A stretch of DNA of 64,000 bases, from NCBI RefSeq assembly GCF_007954405.1, contig NZ_CP042344.1:930001-994000 (forward strand), in the 5' to 3' direction. Positions 35,545 through 44,493 of this stretch are shown piece by piece. Positions within the stretch are counted from its first letter, which is position 1. Each line of letters opens with the position of its first letter. The notes under the pieces were generated by a model, which saw only the letters and a program-made list of their open reading frames with translations, was not told the origin of the DNA and did not search any database. The DNA is from Comamonas flocculans (lineage in GTDB: Bacteria; Pseudomonadota; Gammaproteobacteria; Burkholderiales; Burkholderiaceae_C). Position numbers and translations under genes: made by a program.

Positions 35545-37553
35545 GCGGGCTGGCCCAGGCGCAGCAGCTCGTCGCCTTCGGCCACCTGGTCGCCGGGCGC
35601 GTAGAGCACCTCCTGCACCACGCCGTCCTGCGGCGCGGCGATGGTGTGCTCCATCTTCATGGCTTCCATCACGGCCAGCGCCTGGCCCTTGGTGACCTTG
35701 TCGCCGGCCTGCACCGCAATCGAGACCACCTTGCCCGGCATGGGCGCGGTCAGGCGCCCGCCCTCGGCCGCGCCTTCGTCGGCACGCGAGAGCATGTCCA
35801 GCTCGGTGATGCGCGCCGCTCCGTGGGTGGCAAAGACGTATTCCTCCTCGCCCAGCGCATGCACCTGCACCAGTTCGCGCCGGTCGCCGTAGCGCAGGTC
35901 GATGCGGCCATCGGGCAGCGCGGTGATGGACAGCGGCCGGGCTTCGGAATCGCCCACCTGCAGTTGCAGGCCATCGTCCAGGTAGCGCAGCTTGGCGACG
36001 ACCGGCTCGCCCTGGTATTGCAGATCGACCCGGCGCGTGGCCACGCCGTGCGAGCGAAAGCCGTCGGTGCGGCTGAAGGGGTCGAAGGTTTCGGCGGCGC
36101 GCTCGGCCAGCACGGTTTGCGCCACGGCGGCGGCCACGACCAGGTCGCGCCCCAGCGGGTCCTGGTTGAACAGGTGGTCGGCCTCGCGCGGGATCAGCGC
36201 GGTATCGAGCCGCGCCTGGCGAAAGGAGGCTGTGGCCAGCAGATGGCGCAGGAACTGCACGTTGGTCTGCAGCCCGGCGATGTGCGTGGCGGCCAGCGCG
36301 GCATCGAGCCTGGCCAGCGCCTCCTGGCGTGTCTTGCCGTGCACGATGAGCTTGGCGATCATGCTGTCGTAGTAGGGGCTGATGGCGTCGCCCTCGCGCA
36401 CGCCGTCGTCAAAGCGCACCGCGCCGATTTCAAACGCCACGTGCGCGGGCTTGCGGTACACATGCAAAGTGCCGGTGGCGGGCAGGAAGTCCTTGTCCGG
36501 GTTTTCGGCGCAGATGCGCGCCTCGATGGCGTGGCCGTGGATGACGAGCTGCTCTTGCGCCAAAGGCAGCGGCTGGCCCGCGGCCACGCGCAACTGCCAC
36601 TCCACCAGGTCTTGCCCGCTGATGGCCTCGGTCACCGGGTGCTCCACCTGCAGGCGGGTGTTCATCTCCATGAAGTAGAACTGCATCTGCTCCGGGTGCG
36701 CGTAGCCACCGGGTTGCTCGACGATGAATTCCACCGTGCCCGCGCCCACATAGCCCACGGCGCGCGCCGCCGCCACGGCGGCCTCGCCCATCTGGCGGCG
36801 CAGCTCGGGCGTCATGCCGGGCGCCGGGGCCTCTTCCAGCACCTTCTGGTGGCGGCGCTGGGTAGAGCAGTCGCGCTCGAAGAGGTAGACGTAGTTGCCC
36901 TGGGTGTCGCCAAAGATCTGGATTTCGATGTGGCGCGGCTGCTGCACCAGTTTTTCGATCAGCACCGCGTCATTGGCAAAGCTGTTGGCCGCCTCGCGCT
37001 TGCAGGAGGCGAGCGCATCGGCAAAGTCCTCGCTCTTGAACACCTCGCGCATGCCCTTGCCGCCGCCGCCAGCGCTGGCCTTGATCAGCACCGGGTAGCC
37101 GATCTGGTCGGCCTCGCGCTGCAAGAGCTGCGGGTCCTGGTCTTCGCCCTGGTAGCCCGGCACCAGCGGCACACCGGCCTTGGCCATCAGGCGCTTGGAT
37201 TCGGCCTTCAGGCCCATGGCCTGGATGGCGCTGGCGGGCGGGCCGATGAAGACCACGCCGGCATCGGCGCAGGCGTGGGCAAAAGCTTCGTTTTCACTCA
37301 GAAAGCCGTAGCCGGGGTGAATGGCCTGCGCGCCCGTGGCCTTGGCGGCGTCGATGATGCGCTGCCATTGCAGGTAGCTCTCTGCCGGCGCATTGCCGCC
37401 GATGTGCACCGCCTCGTCGCAGGCGAGCACGTGCTTGGCGTGCGCGTCGGCATCGGAATAGACGGCGACGGTCTTCACGCCCATGCGCCGCGCGGTGGCG
37501 GCGACGCGGCAGGCGATTTCGCCGCGATTGGCGATCAGGATTTTTTCAAACAT
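35541..37553 (-). CDS. liuD: Methylcrotonyl-CoA carboxylase biotin-containing subunit alpha
   Basis: 670 aa. Biotin carboxylase domain from the N-terminus (MFEKILIANRGEIACR) with the glycine-rich ATP loop KASAGGGGKGMR, a middle BT domain, and a C-terminal biotinyl domain with EAMKMEHT. It carboxylates biotin so that LiuB can convert 3-methylcrotonyl-CoA to 3-methylglutaconyl-CoA. The neighbouring liuB, liuC and mvaB support methylcrotonyl-CoA over propionyl- or acetyl-CoA. The ribosome site GGAGG is present. Its first 12 codons are repeated 115 bases upstream (see next entry). Confidence 0.93.
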   Translation of the reverse strand: MFEKILIANRGEIACRVAATARRMGVKTVAVYSDADAHAKHVLACDEAVHIGGNAPAESYLQWQRIIDAAKATGAQAIHPGYGFLSENEAFAHACADAGVVFIGPPASAIQAMGLKAESKRLMAKAGVPLVPGYQGEDQDPQLLQREADQIGYPVLIKASAGGGGKGMREVFKSEDFADALASCKREAANSFANDAVLIEKLVQQPRHIEIQIFGDTQGNYVYLFERDCSTQRRHQKVLEEAPAPGMTPELRRQMGEAAVAAARAVGYVGAGTVEFIVEQPGGYAHPEQMQFYFMEMNTRLQVEHPVTEAISGQDLVEWQLRVAAGQPLPLAQEQLVIHGHAIEARICAENPDKDFLPATGTLHVYRKPAHVAFEIGAVRFDDGVREGDAISPYYDSMIAKLIVHGKTRQEALARLDAALAATHIAGLQTNVQFLRHLLATASFRQARLDTALIPREADHLFNQDPLGRDLVVAAAVAQTVLAERAAETFDPFSRTDGFRSHGVATRRVDLQYQGEPVVAKLRYLDDGLQLQVGDSEARPLSITALPDGRIDLRYGDRRELVQVHALGEEEYVFATHGAARITELDMLSRADEGAAEGGRLTAPMPGKVVSIAVQAGDKVTKGQALAVMEAMKMEHTIAAPQDGVVQEVLYAPGDQVAEGDELLRLGQPA

Positions 37554-37668
37554 GGCGCCCTCCGCGGCTCATCGCCTGCTGCACGCTGGCGCGTGCCACG
37601 CAATTTGGTGAAACGTCTGCGTTGCAGCCGTTTTCGCCGCGGTTGGCAATCAGGATTTTTTCAAACAT
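37546..37668 (-). CDS. Possible 40-aa upstream ORF that repeats the start of liuD
   Basis: A strong ribosome site (GAGGAG) precedes an ATG at 37668. The first 12 residues, MFEKILIANRGE, are identical to the liuD N-terminus, with two silent base differences in 36. The frame then continues into unrelated sequence and stops 8 bases inside liuD (TGA at 37546-37548). It may be the remnant of a duplication of the liuD 5' end, or a short leader peptide coupled to liuD translation. No homologue is known to me. Confidence 0.45.
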   Translation of the reverse strand: MFEKILIANRGENGCNADVSPNCVARASVQQAMSRGGRHV

Positions 37669-37681
37669 GGATTTCTCCTCA

Positions 37682-38431
37682 TCAATTCAATGGCGCAGGC
37701 GCCGCCGACACGCCGAAGAAGGATTTCAAACGGCGCCAGACGGCCAGCAGAAAACGAAACAGCAGCACCAGCAGCAGGGCAGACACCAGCACCATCACCA
37801 CCAGCGCCACGCCAAACCACAGCGGGTGCGCGATGGCCAGCCAGACGATGCCCACCACCAGGCCATCCTCGAACAGCGAAGCCAGGCCATTGGAAAACGG
37901 CTCGGGCGACGTGTTGATGGCCGCGCGGGTGGTGGCCTTGGTGGCAAACGAGGTGGCCGCCAGCGAGCCGCCCAGCAGCCCCGCCACCAGCCCCAGGGTG
38001 CCCGAATCGGCGCCAAACACGCCGGCCGCCAGCAGCGCCCCGGCGGGGATGCGGATGACGCTGTGCACCGCGTCCCAGGCGCTGTCCACCCAGGGAATCT
38101 TGTCGGCGAAGAATTCCACGAACATCATGAAGCCCGCCGCCGTCAAGACCGCCGGATGCTGCAGCACCTGCAGTCCCGCGGGCAGCGCAATCCAGCCCAA
38201 GGCGCCCATGCCGCCGACCAGGAACACTACCGCATACAGCCGCAACCCGCTGGCCCAGCCCAACGCCGCCGCCAGCGCCACCAGCCCGGGCATGTCCAGC
38301 GTGGCGGCAGCGCGGCCCACCGCATCGCCCACCTGGCCCGCGACCTGCCCTGCCGCGTCCGCTGCCTGCGGCGCAACGTGAATGCCCAGGCCGTGCAGCC
38401 ATTGGACGAAAGTGCCGATGGGCGTGCTCAT
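37682..38431 (-). CDS. DUF4126 domain membrane protein
   Basis: 249 aa, with several hydrophobic helices (e.g. GLVALAAALGWASGLRLYAVVFLVGG and the C-terminal FGVALVVMVLVSALLLVLLFRFLL). DUF4126 landmarks are PAVLTAAGFMMFVEFFADKIPWVDSAWD and SLAATSFATKATTRAAINTSPEPFSN. It is an inner-membrane protein of unknown function. It lies between liuC and liuD on the same strand, but repeats separate it from liuC. Confidence 0.88.
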   Translation of the reverse strand: MSTPIGTFVQWLHGLGIHVAPQAADAAGQVAGQVGDAVGRAAATLDMPGLVALAAALGWASGLRLYAVVFLVGGMGALGWIALPAGLQVLQHPAVLTAAGFMMFVEFFADKIPWVDSAWDAVHSVIRIPAGALLAAGVFGADSGTLGLVAGLLGGSLAATSFATKATTRAAINTSPEPFSNGLASLFEDGLVVGIVWLAIAHPLWFGVALVVMVLVSALLLVLLFRFLLAVWRRLKSFFGVSAAPAPLN

Positions 38432-38464
38432 GGCTTCTCAAACCTTGCCCGCCCCGGCATTTGC

Positions 38465-38578
38465 TCCCTCTCCCTTTGGGAGAGGGCTGGGGTGAGGGCC
38501 GGGGCCTCGGCGGACACCGCCCGTCCAATCCAGCGCCTGCAGCCCCTCACCCGGCCTCTCCCCAGAGGGGAGAGGGGC
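38465..38578. repeat. REP-like family A inverted pair, intergenic
   Basis: CTCCCTCTCCCTTTGGGAGA then GGGCTGGGGTGAGGGC on the left. GCCCCTCACCCGGCCTCTCC then CCAGAGGGGAGAGGGGC on the right. The two palindromes face each other about 60 bases apart, the same layout as inside the uvrA-like gene. Confidence 0.88.
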
Positions 38579-38588
38579 AATTCCATCA

Positions 38589-38645
38589 ATTCGATAGCTG
38601 TCAGCGCTTGCCAGGCAAGCGTTTGAGGCCGATTTTGCTTGAAAC
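38589..38645. repeat. Dispersed repeat, family B copy 6
   Basis: ATTCGATAGCTGTCAGCGCT, then TGCCAGGCAAGCGTTTGAGG and a CCGATTTTGCTTG tail. It adjoins the family A pair at 38465 in the gap upstream of the DUF4126 gene and downstream of liuC. It is one of the best-preserved copies. Confidence 0.88.
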
Positions 38646-38661
38646 AACACGGCACACTTTC

Positions 38662-39447
38662 TCAAGACACCAGCCAGTTGGGTTTGCGCTTTTGCAGGAA
38701 GGACTGCACGCCCTCCTTGCCTTCATCACTGGCGCGGATGTCGGCAATGCCTTGCACCGTGGCGGCGACCAGCGCGGGCGTGATCTCGCGCTCGGCCACG
38801 TCGCGCACCAGTTGCTTGCACACGCGTACCGCGTTCGGGCTGGCGCTGGTCAGCGCCTTGAGCCAGGCGGCCACGGTGGCATCGAGCTGCTCGGCCGCAA
38901 CCACCTCATGCACGAAGCCGATGCGGTGCGCCTCGGCCGCGCTGAAGCGCTCGGCCGTCAGGAAGTAGCGGTGCGCCGCGCGTGCCCCCATGGCGCGGAT
39001 CACGTAGGGGCTGATGGTGGCGGGGGCCAGGCCCAGCCGCACCTCGCTCAGGCAGAAGTGCGCGCTGTCCACGCTCACCGCCAGGTCGCAGGCGGCCACC
39101 AGCCCCATGCCACCGGCGTACACGTCGCCCTGCACGCGGGCAATGGTGGGCTTGGGGCATTCGTAAATCACGCGCAGCATCTCGGCGAGCTTGGCGGCGT
39201 CCGCCAGGTTCTCGCCCCGCGTGTAGTCGGCCATGCGGCGCATCCAGTTCAGGTCGGCGCCCGCGCAAAACGCCGGGCCCTCGGCGGCCAGCACGATGGC
39301 GCGCACGTCGGCGCGGCCGCCCAGATCGGTGAAGGCCTGCGTGAGCTCGGCGATGACTTCGTCGTTGAAGGCGTTGCGCACTTCGGCCCGCGTGAGCGTG
39401 ATGGTGGCCACATGGCCTTGCATGTCGGTATGAACAGCCGTCGTCAT
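38662..39447 (-). CDS. liuC: Methylglutaconyl-CoA hydratase (crotonase family)
   Basis: 261 aa. It hydrates 3-methylglutaconyl-CoA to HMG-CoA. Crotonase landmarks are EGPAFCAGADLNWMRRM, VYAGGMGLVAACDLAVS and SEVRLGLAPATISPYVIRAMG. The latter is characteristic of the LiuC/AtuE group, which has glycine at the first catalytic Glu position and keeps the second Glu. Its start overlaps the stop of the DinB-like gene by ATGA. Its place between liuB and liuD supports the assignment. Confidence 0.92.
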   Translation of the reverse strand: MTTAVHTDMQGHVATITLTRAEVRNAFNDEVIAELTQAFTDLGGRADVRAIVLAAEGPAFCAGADLNWMRRMADYTRGENLADAAKLAEMLRVIYECPKPTIARVQGDVYAGGMGLVAACDLAVSVDSAHFCLSEVRLGLAPATISPYVIRAMGARAAHRYFLTAERFSAAEAHRIGFVHEVVAAEQLDATVAAWLKALTSASPNAVRVCKQLVRDVAEREITPALVAATVQGIADIRASDEGKEGVQSFLQKRKPNWLVS

Positions 39448-39953
39448 GTCGGGGTTTCCTCTTGCAGCATGTAGACCAGATCCAGTTCAGGACAGGGCTG
39501 CCCCAGCGCCGTGAGCACCGCAGTCACCTGCCCGCGGTGGTGCGTGCCGTGGTTGAACACGTGGGCCAGGGTGGCGGCGAAGGGCAGCGAGGCCGCGCTG
39601 CCGCGCATCGTCGTGTAGTCGAGCGCGCCGTCAAAGCGTTCCGCTGGCCAGCTTTCGATCAACGGCTGCCAGCGCGCGGCGCCTTCGAGCAGGCGCTCGG
39701 CCAGGCGCGTGCGATCGGGCTCGACTTCGTCGTTCAAGGCCACGCGGGGGGATACGCCCTCGGCAAAACGCCGAAACCACAACAAATGCTCACCCACCAG
39801 CAGGTGGCCCAGCGTGCCGTGGATGCTCTTGAAAAATAGCCCTGCGTCACGTCGGTAGTCCGCCTCGGGCAGGGTCGCCACGGCGTCCAGCACACGGCGC
39901 GTAGCCCACGCGTTGTAGCGGGCCAGAGTGGCGAAGTGGGAATGCGGATCCAT
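39444..39953 (-). CDS. DinB family protein
   Basis: 169 aa from ATG 39953. The four-helix DinB/YfiT-like fold is shown by FATLARYNAWATRRVLDAV and by the metal-ligand histidines in LGHLLVGEHLLWFRRF and VFNHGTHHRGQVTAVL. Members are often thiol-dependent transferases (e.g. with mycothiol or bacillithiol); the role here is unknown. It lies between liuB and liuC, 20 bases from liuB and overlapping liuC, so it is part of the liu transcript. Confidence 0.88.
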   Translation of the reverse strand: MDPHSHFATLARYNAWATRRVLDAVATLPEADYRRDAGLFFKSIHGTLGHLLVGEHLLWFRRFAEGVSPRVALNDEVEPDRTRLAERLLEGAARWQPLIESWPAERFDGALDYTTMRGSAASLPFAATLAHVFNHGTHHRGQVTAVLTALGQPCPELDLVYMLQEETPT

Positions 39954-39973
39954 TTCAACACCAAGGTCGAGGT

Positions 39974-41596
39974 TTACATCCGGAACACGCCAAACTTCAC
40001 GTCTCCGATCGGCGCGTTGTGCGCCGCCGACAGGCCCAGCGCCAGCATGCGGCGGGTGTCGGCGGGGTCGATCACGCCGTCGTCCCACAGACGGGCGCTG
40101 GCGTAATACGGGTGGCCCTGCTCCTCATACTGCTGGCGGATCGGGGTCTTGAAGGCTTCTTCTTCCTCCTTGCTCCACTGCCCGCCCTTGCGCTCGATGC
40201 CGTCGCGCTTGACGGTGGCCAGCACCGTGGCGGCCTGCTCGCCGCCCATCACGCTGATGCGCGCGTTGGGCCACATCCAGAGAAAGCGCGGGCTGTAGGC
40301 GCGCCCGCACATGCCGTAGTTGCCCGCGCCGAAGCTGCCGCCGATGATGACGGTGAACTTGGGCACGTTGGCCGTGGCCACCGCCGTGACCAGCTTGGCG
40401 CCGTGGCGCGCGATACCTTCGTTCTCGTACTTGCGCCCGACCATGAAGCCGGTGATGTTCTGCAGGAAGACGAGCGGGATCTTGCGCTGGCAGCACAGCT
40501 CGATGAAGTGCGCGCCCTTTTGCGCCGATTCCGAAAACAAAATGCCGTTGTTGGCGATGATGCCCACGGGCATGCCTTCGATGTGCGCAAAGCCGCAGAC
40601 CAGCGTGGTGCCGAAGCGCGCCTTGAATTCCTGGAAGACGCTCTCGTCCACGATGCGGGCGATGATCTCGTGCACGTCAAAGGGCTTGCGCGTGTCCTTG
40701 GGGATCACGCCATAGAGCTCTTCGGGTGCGTACCTGGGCGGCGCGGGCTTGCGCAGCGCGCCGGCGGGCGTCTTGGTGTGGTTCAGGTGCGCCACCACCT
40801 CGCGCGCCAGGGCCAGCGCATGGGTGTCGTTCTGCGCCAGGTGGTCGGCCACGCCCGACAGGCGCGTGTGCACGTCGCCCCCGCCCAGGTCTTCGGCGCT
40901 CACTTCCTCGCCGGTGGCGGCCTTCACCAGCGGCGGGCCGCCCAGGAAGATGGTGCCCTGGTTCTTGACGATGATGGACTCGTCGCTCATCGCCGGCACA
41001 TAGGCACCGCCCGCCGTGCACGAACCCATGACCACGGCGATCTGCGCAATGCCCTGCGCGCTCATGTTGGCCTGGTTGTAGAAGATGCGGCCGAAGTGGT
41101 CGCGGTCGGGGAAGACCTCGTCCTGGTTGGGCAAGTTGGCGCCGCCCGAGTCCACCAGATAGATGCAGGGCAGGCGGTTTTGCTGGGCGATCTCCTGCGC
41201 GCGCAAGTGTTTCTTCACCGTCATCGGGTAGTAGGTGCCGCCCTTCACCGTGGCGTCGTTGCACACGATCATGCAGTCCACGCCCGAGACGCGGCCTATG
41301 CCGGCGATCAGACCGGCCGCCGGCGCGCTGTCGCTGCCGTCACGGTCGGGGTACATGTGCAGCGCGGCCAGCGGGGCGATCTCCAGAAACGGCGTGCCGG
41401 GGTCCAGCAGCATCTGCACGCGCACGCGCGGCAGCAGCTTGCCACGGCCCAGGTGCTTCTTGCGCGCCGCCTCGCCGCCGCCCTGCCCCACCTTGGCCAC
41501 CTGGGCCTGGAGGTCATCGACCAGCGCACGCATGGCCTGGGCATTGGCCTGGAAATCGGCCGAACGCGGGTTGAGCTTGGTTTGCAAAACCGACAT
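39974..41596 (-). CDS. liuB: Methylcrotonyl-CoA carboxylase carboxyltransferase subunit beta
   Basis: 540 aa. Transfers CO2 from biotin on LiuD to 3-methylcrotonyl-CoA. It shows the carboxyltransferase features [37 protein letters not shown], and the C-terminal [19 protein letters not shown], which is typical of MCCase rather than propionyl-CoA carboxylase. ATG 41596 gives the family start [19 protein letters not shown]; the longer open frame upstream is repeat sequence. It begins the liuB-dinB-liuC gene run. Confidence 0.94.
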   Translation of the reverse strand: MSVLQTKLNPRSADFQANAQAMRALVDDLQAQVAKVGQGGGEAARKKHLGRGKLLPRVRVQMLLDPGTPFLEIAPLAALHMYPDRDGSDSAPAAGLIAGIGRVSGVDCMIVCNDATVKGGTYYPMTVKKHLRAQEIAQQNRLPCIYLVDSGGANLPNQDEVFPDRDHFGRIFYNQANMSAQGIAQIAVVMGSCTAGGAYVPAMSDESIIVKNQGTIFLGGPPLVKAATGEEVSAEDLGGGDVHTRLSGVADHLAQNDTHALALAREVVAHLNHTKTPAGALRKPAPPRYAPEELYGVIPKDTRKPFDVHEIIARIVDESVFQEFKARFGTTLVCGFAHIEGMPVGIIANNGILFSESAQKGAHFIELCCQRKIPLVFLQNITGFMVGRKYENEGIARHGAKLVTAVATANVPKFTVIIGGSFGAGNYGMCGRAYSPRFLWMWPNARISVMGGEQAATVLATVKRDGIERKGGQWSKEEEEAFKTPIRQQYEEQGHPYYASARLWDDGVIDPADTRRMLALGLSAAHNAPIGDVKFGVFRM

Positions 41597-41613
41597 GGGA
41601 TGTCCTTCATCTA

Positions 41614-41675
41614 TCGTTTTGAGAGCTGCTAGCGCTTGTCCAGCAAGCGTTTGAGGCCGATTTGACCCATATTCC
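41614..41675. repeat. Dispersed repeat, family B copy 7
   Basis: GTTTTGAGAGCTGCTAGCGC, then TTGTCCAGCAAGCGTTTGAG and a GCCGATTTGACCCATATTCC tail. It occupies the divergent gap between liuB and the AraC-type regulator. A shorter fragment with AGCGCTTGTC and GACAAG follows at 41712-41745. Confidence 0.88.
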
Positions 41676-41778
41676 TGGCGATGCTCCCGGCGCCGCACCT
41701 GAAGGACTTTAGCGCTTGTCGCCCCCTGCGGGGCGCCAGACAAGTTGCAAATCCTGCCACCCCAATGCACACTGGCGC

Positions 41779-42828
41779 ATGCCCGATGTCCGCTCCGCAC
41801 GCAGTCCCCAGGCCCGCACCCCCGTCGCTCTGGTCCTGGATGTGCTTCGAGCCTACGAGGCCCGTGCCATGGACCCCGGCGATGCCTTGGCGCAGGCACA
41901 AATCACGCCAAACCAGCTGGACCGCAGCGGCGGCTACGTGACCGCCCCGCAGTTCGAGCGCCTGTGCGCCGCCGCCATGCGCGAGCTGGACGACGAGGCC
42001 CTGGGCTGGTTCAGCCGTCGCCTGCCCTGGGGCAGCTACGGCATGCTGGCGCGCGCCTCCATCACCTCGGCGCATCTGGGGCTGGCACTGGCGCGCTGGT
42101 GCCGCCACCATGCGCTGCTGACCGACGACATCCGCCTGCACCTGAGCCACGAACGCAGCAGCGCACGCATAGCCATCACGCAGCACCGCCCGCTGGGCCG
42201 GGGCGACACCTTGCGCGAAATGTGCCTGCTGTCCACGCTGCGCAACCTGCACGGCCTGGCCTGCTGGCTGATCGACACGCGCCTGCGGCTCATGCAGGTG
42301 CAATTCCCGTTTGCCGCACCGCCGCACGCCGGGGTGTACCCGCTGCTGTTCCCCGGCCCGGTGCGTTTTGGCGCGCCCCAGGCCGCCCTGGAATTTGACG
42401 CGCGCCACCTCACCCTGCCACTGGCGCGCGACGAGGCCGCCCTGCAGCGCATGCTGCAGCGCGCGCTGCCGCTCACCGTCTGGCAATACCAGCGCGACCG
42501 CCTGCTGGTGGCGCGCGTGCGCCAGTTACTGGGCAGCGACCCGGCCATGCTGCAAAGCGCGGTGCTGGTGGCCGATGCGCTGCACCTTTCAGAGCGCACG
42601 CTGCACCGCCAGCTGCAGCAGGAAGGCGCCTCGCTGCAGCAGCTCAAGAACGAAGTGCGCCGCGCCCAGGCCGAACACCTGCTGCGCCACACCGAACGCC
42701 CCGTCAAGCAGGTGGCGCAAGCGGCCGGCTTTGCCAGCGACAAGAGCTTCGCCCGCGCCTTTCGCGGCTGGGCCGGCTGCTCGCCGCAGCAATACCGGGC
42801 GAGTTACCGCCAATCACCATCCACGTAA
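41779..42828 (+). CDS. AraC family transcriptional regulator
   Basis: 349 aa. The N-terminal about 200 residues resemble the arabinose-binding-like (PF12625) domain of OruR-type regulators. The C-terminal double helix-turn-helix is clear ([20 protein letters not shown] and [25 protein letters not shown]). It is divergent from liuB, with 182 bases between them, so it may control the liuB gene run; the effector is unknown. ATG 41779 was chosen over upstream in-frame starts that lie in repeat sequence. Its 3' end overlaps ychJ by 25 bases. Confidence 0.87.
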   Translation: MPDVRSARSPQARTPVALVLDVLRAYEARAMDPGDALAQAQITPNQLDRSGGYVTAPQFERLCAAAMRELDDEALGWFSRRLPWGSYGMLARASITSAHLGLALARWCRHHALLTDDIRLHLSHERSSARIAITQHRPLGRGDTLREMCLLSTLRNLHGLACWLIDTRLRLMQVQFPFAAPPHAGVYPLLFPGPVRFGAPQAALEFDARHLTLPLARDEAALQRMLQRALPLTVWQYQRDRLLVARVRQLLGSDPAMLQSAVLVADALHLSERTLHRQLQQEGASLQQLKNEVRRAQAEHLLRHTERPVKQVAQAAGFASDKSFARAFRGWAGCSPQQYRASYRQSPST

Positions 42829-43205
42829 TACCAGCGCCCACCCTCGCGCACGAAGCGGCTGAGCTCATGCATGCGCGTGGCCTTGCCGTCTGCACCCCGG
42901 CAACGGGCGATGAATTGCACCTCGGCGCCGTGCTCGCCCGTCTGCCGATGCAGGCGCACCTCCAGGCCCAGCCACTTCACGCCCGCATCGAAACGCACGC
43001 GCGAGGGGCGCTTGCTTGCATGCCAGGTGGCGCACAGATAGGTTTCGTCCTCGCGCACATAGGCGCTGTAGCGCGAGCGCATCAGGCTTTCGGCGTCGGG
43101 CGCGGGCGTGGTGTCGAAGTGGTCCAGGTAGCGCCCGCAGCATTCGGCATATGCCAGGGGTTGGCCGCGTGCGCCCAACCGGCCGCAGGGGCAGGCCTGG
43201 CTCAT
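42804..43205 (-). CDS. ychJ: YchJ family protein (UPF0225)
   Basis: 133 aa. The N-terminal cysteine cluster CPCGRL...YAECCGRYL resembles a SEC-C-like metal-binding motif, and LMRSRYSAYVREDETYLCATWHASKRP is the YchJ signature. Function is unknown; members are small cytoplasmic proteins. Its start overlaps the stop of the upstream acyl-CoA dehydrogenase gene by ATGA, so it is translated from that transcript. Confidence 0.9.
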   Translation of the reverse strand: MSQACPCGRLGARGQPLAYAECCGRYLDHFDTTPAPDAESLMRSRYSAYVREDETYLCATWHASKRPSRVRFDAGVKWLGLEVRLHRQTGEHGAEVQFIARCRGADGKATRMHELSRFVREGGRWYYVDGDWR

Positions 43206-44332
43206 GCCAGCGCGCGCTGGATGATGATTTTCTGCACGTCGCTCGTGCCTTCGTAGATCTGGCACACGCGCACGTCGCGGTAGATGCGCTCCACCGGGAA
43301 GTCGCTCACGTAGCCGTAGCCGCCCAGCGTCTGGATGGCGGCGCTGCACACGCGCTCGGCCATCTCGGTGGCGAACAGTTTGGCCATGGCCGCCTCCTTC
43401 AGGCAGGGGCGGCCGGCGTCGCGCAGGCTGGCCGCGTGCCAGATGAGCTGGCGCGCCGCCTCCAGTTGCGTGGCGCAGTCGGCCAGGCGAAAACCCACGG
43501 CCTGGTGGTTGAAGATGGGCGTGCCGAAGCTCTCCCGCTCCTTGCTGTACTGCAGCGCGCAATCGAGCGCCGCGCGCGCCATGCCCACGCTTTGCGCGGC
43601 GATGCCGATGCGCCCGCCCTCCAGCGCGGAGAGCGCGATGCGGTAGCCCTCGCCCTCGGCGCCGATCAGGTTGGCGGCGCTCACGCGGCAGTCGTCAAAC
43701 TGGATCTGCGCCGTGTCGCTGCTGTGCTGGCCCAGCTTGTCCTCCAGCCGCGCCACGGTGTAGCCCGGCGTGCGGGTGGGCACGATGAAGGCGCTCATGC
43801 CGCGCTTGCCCGCGGCCTTGTCGGTCACGGCGATCACGATTGCGACCTGCCCGTTCTGGCCAGAGGTGATGAACTGCTTGACGCCGTTGATCACGTACTC
43901 GCCACCTTCCAGCGTGGCCGTGGTGCGCAGCGCGGAGGCGTCCGAGCCGACGTGCGGCTCGGTCAGGCAGAAGGCGCCCAGCATTTCGCCGCGCGCCAGC
44001 GGGGTGAGCCAGTCGCGTTTTTGCGCCTCATTGCCGTAGCGCATCAGGATGGCGTTGACCGGGCAGTTGGTCACGGAAATCGCCGTGCTGGTACCGCCAT
44101 CGCCCGCGGCGATTTCCTCCAGCACCAGCGCCAGCGTCAGGTAGTCCAGCCCCGCGCCGCCGTATTCTTCGGGCACGCAGATGCCGTAGGCACCCAGCGT
44201 GGCAAGGCCCTGATGCACCTCGCGCGGAAAGTGGTGCTCCTTGTCCCAGCGCGCGGCGTGGGGCGTGATCTGCTCGCGCACGAAGTCGCGCACGGCGTCG
44301 CGGATCATTTCCTGGTCTTGGGTCAACAACAT
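43202..44332 (-). CDS. Acyl-CoA dehydrogenase
   Basis: 376 aa FAD enzyme introducing a 2,3-double bond into acyl-CoA. Landmarks are GAFCLTEPHVGSDASALRTTA (FAD/substrate loop), FGTPIFNHQAVGFRLAD and, at the C-terminus, QTLGGYGYVSDFPVERIYRDVRVCQIYEGTSDVQ with the expected catalytic glutamate in YEGTSD. It could be a short-chain or branched-chain (2-methyl) enzyme serving the same amino-acid pathways as the liu genes. It is distinct from the isovaleryl-CoA dehydrogenase at 51897. It lies divergent to the SLC13-type gene. Confidence 0.92.
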   Translation of the reverse strand: MLLTQDQEMIRDAVRDFVREQITPHAARWDKEHHFPREVHQGLATLGAYGICVPEEYGGAGLDYLTLALVLEEIAAGDGGTSTAISVTNCPVNAILMRYGNEAQKRDWLTPLARGEMLGAFCLTEPHVGSDASALRTTATLEGGEYVINGVKQFITSGQNGQVAIVIAVTDKAAGKRGMSAFIVPTRTPGYTVARLEDKLGQHSSDTAQIQFDDCRVSAANLIGAEGEGYRIALSALEGGRIGIAAQSVGMARAALDCALQYSKERESFGTPIFNHQAVGFRLADCATQLEAARQLIWHAASLRDAGRPCLKEAAMAKLFATEMAERVCSAAIQTLGGYGYVSDFPVERIYRDVRVCQIYEGTSDVQKIIIQRALA

Positions 44333-44418
44333 GGGGCAGCCTGCATAGGTGGGGGCGCTGCGGGGCAGCGCGCAAACAGGCCGATTCTTTCACAGCACCG
44401 CAGCGGCCGCGCCACGCT

Positions 44419-44448
44419 TTGCCAGACGGCGCCCGGGGACTGTAGGAT
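44419..44448 (+). promoter_or_regulatory. Predicted promoter of the CNB-SLC13 gene
   Basis: TTGCCA (44419-44424), 18-base spacer, TAGGAT (44443-44448), 46 bases before the ATG at 44494. It lies in the 161-base divergent gap with the acyl-CoA dehydrogenase gene. No other feature is seen in that gap. Confidence 0.4.
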
Positions 44449-44493
44449 TGCCCCCGCCTTGCGAGTCCGCCCGGCCGCCTTTGCCCGACGCCC

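Noticed and set aside
35646..38381. Plus-strand open frame of over 900 codons opposite liuD and the DUF4126 gene
   Set aside because: Shadow of liuD; no domain, unusual His/Leu/Gly composition, and it crosses the intergenic gap.
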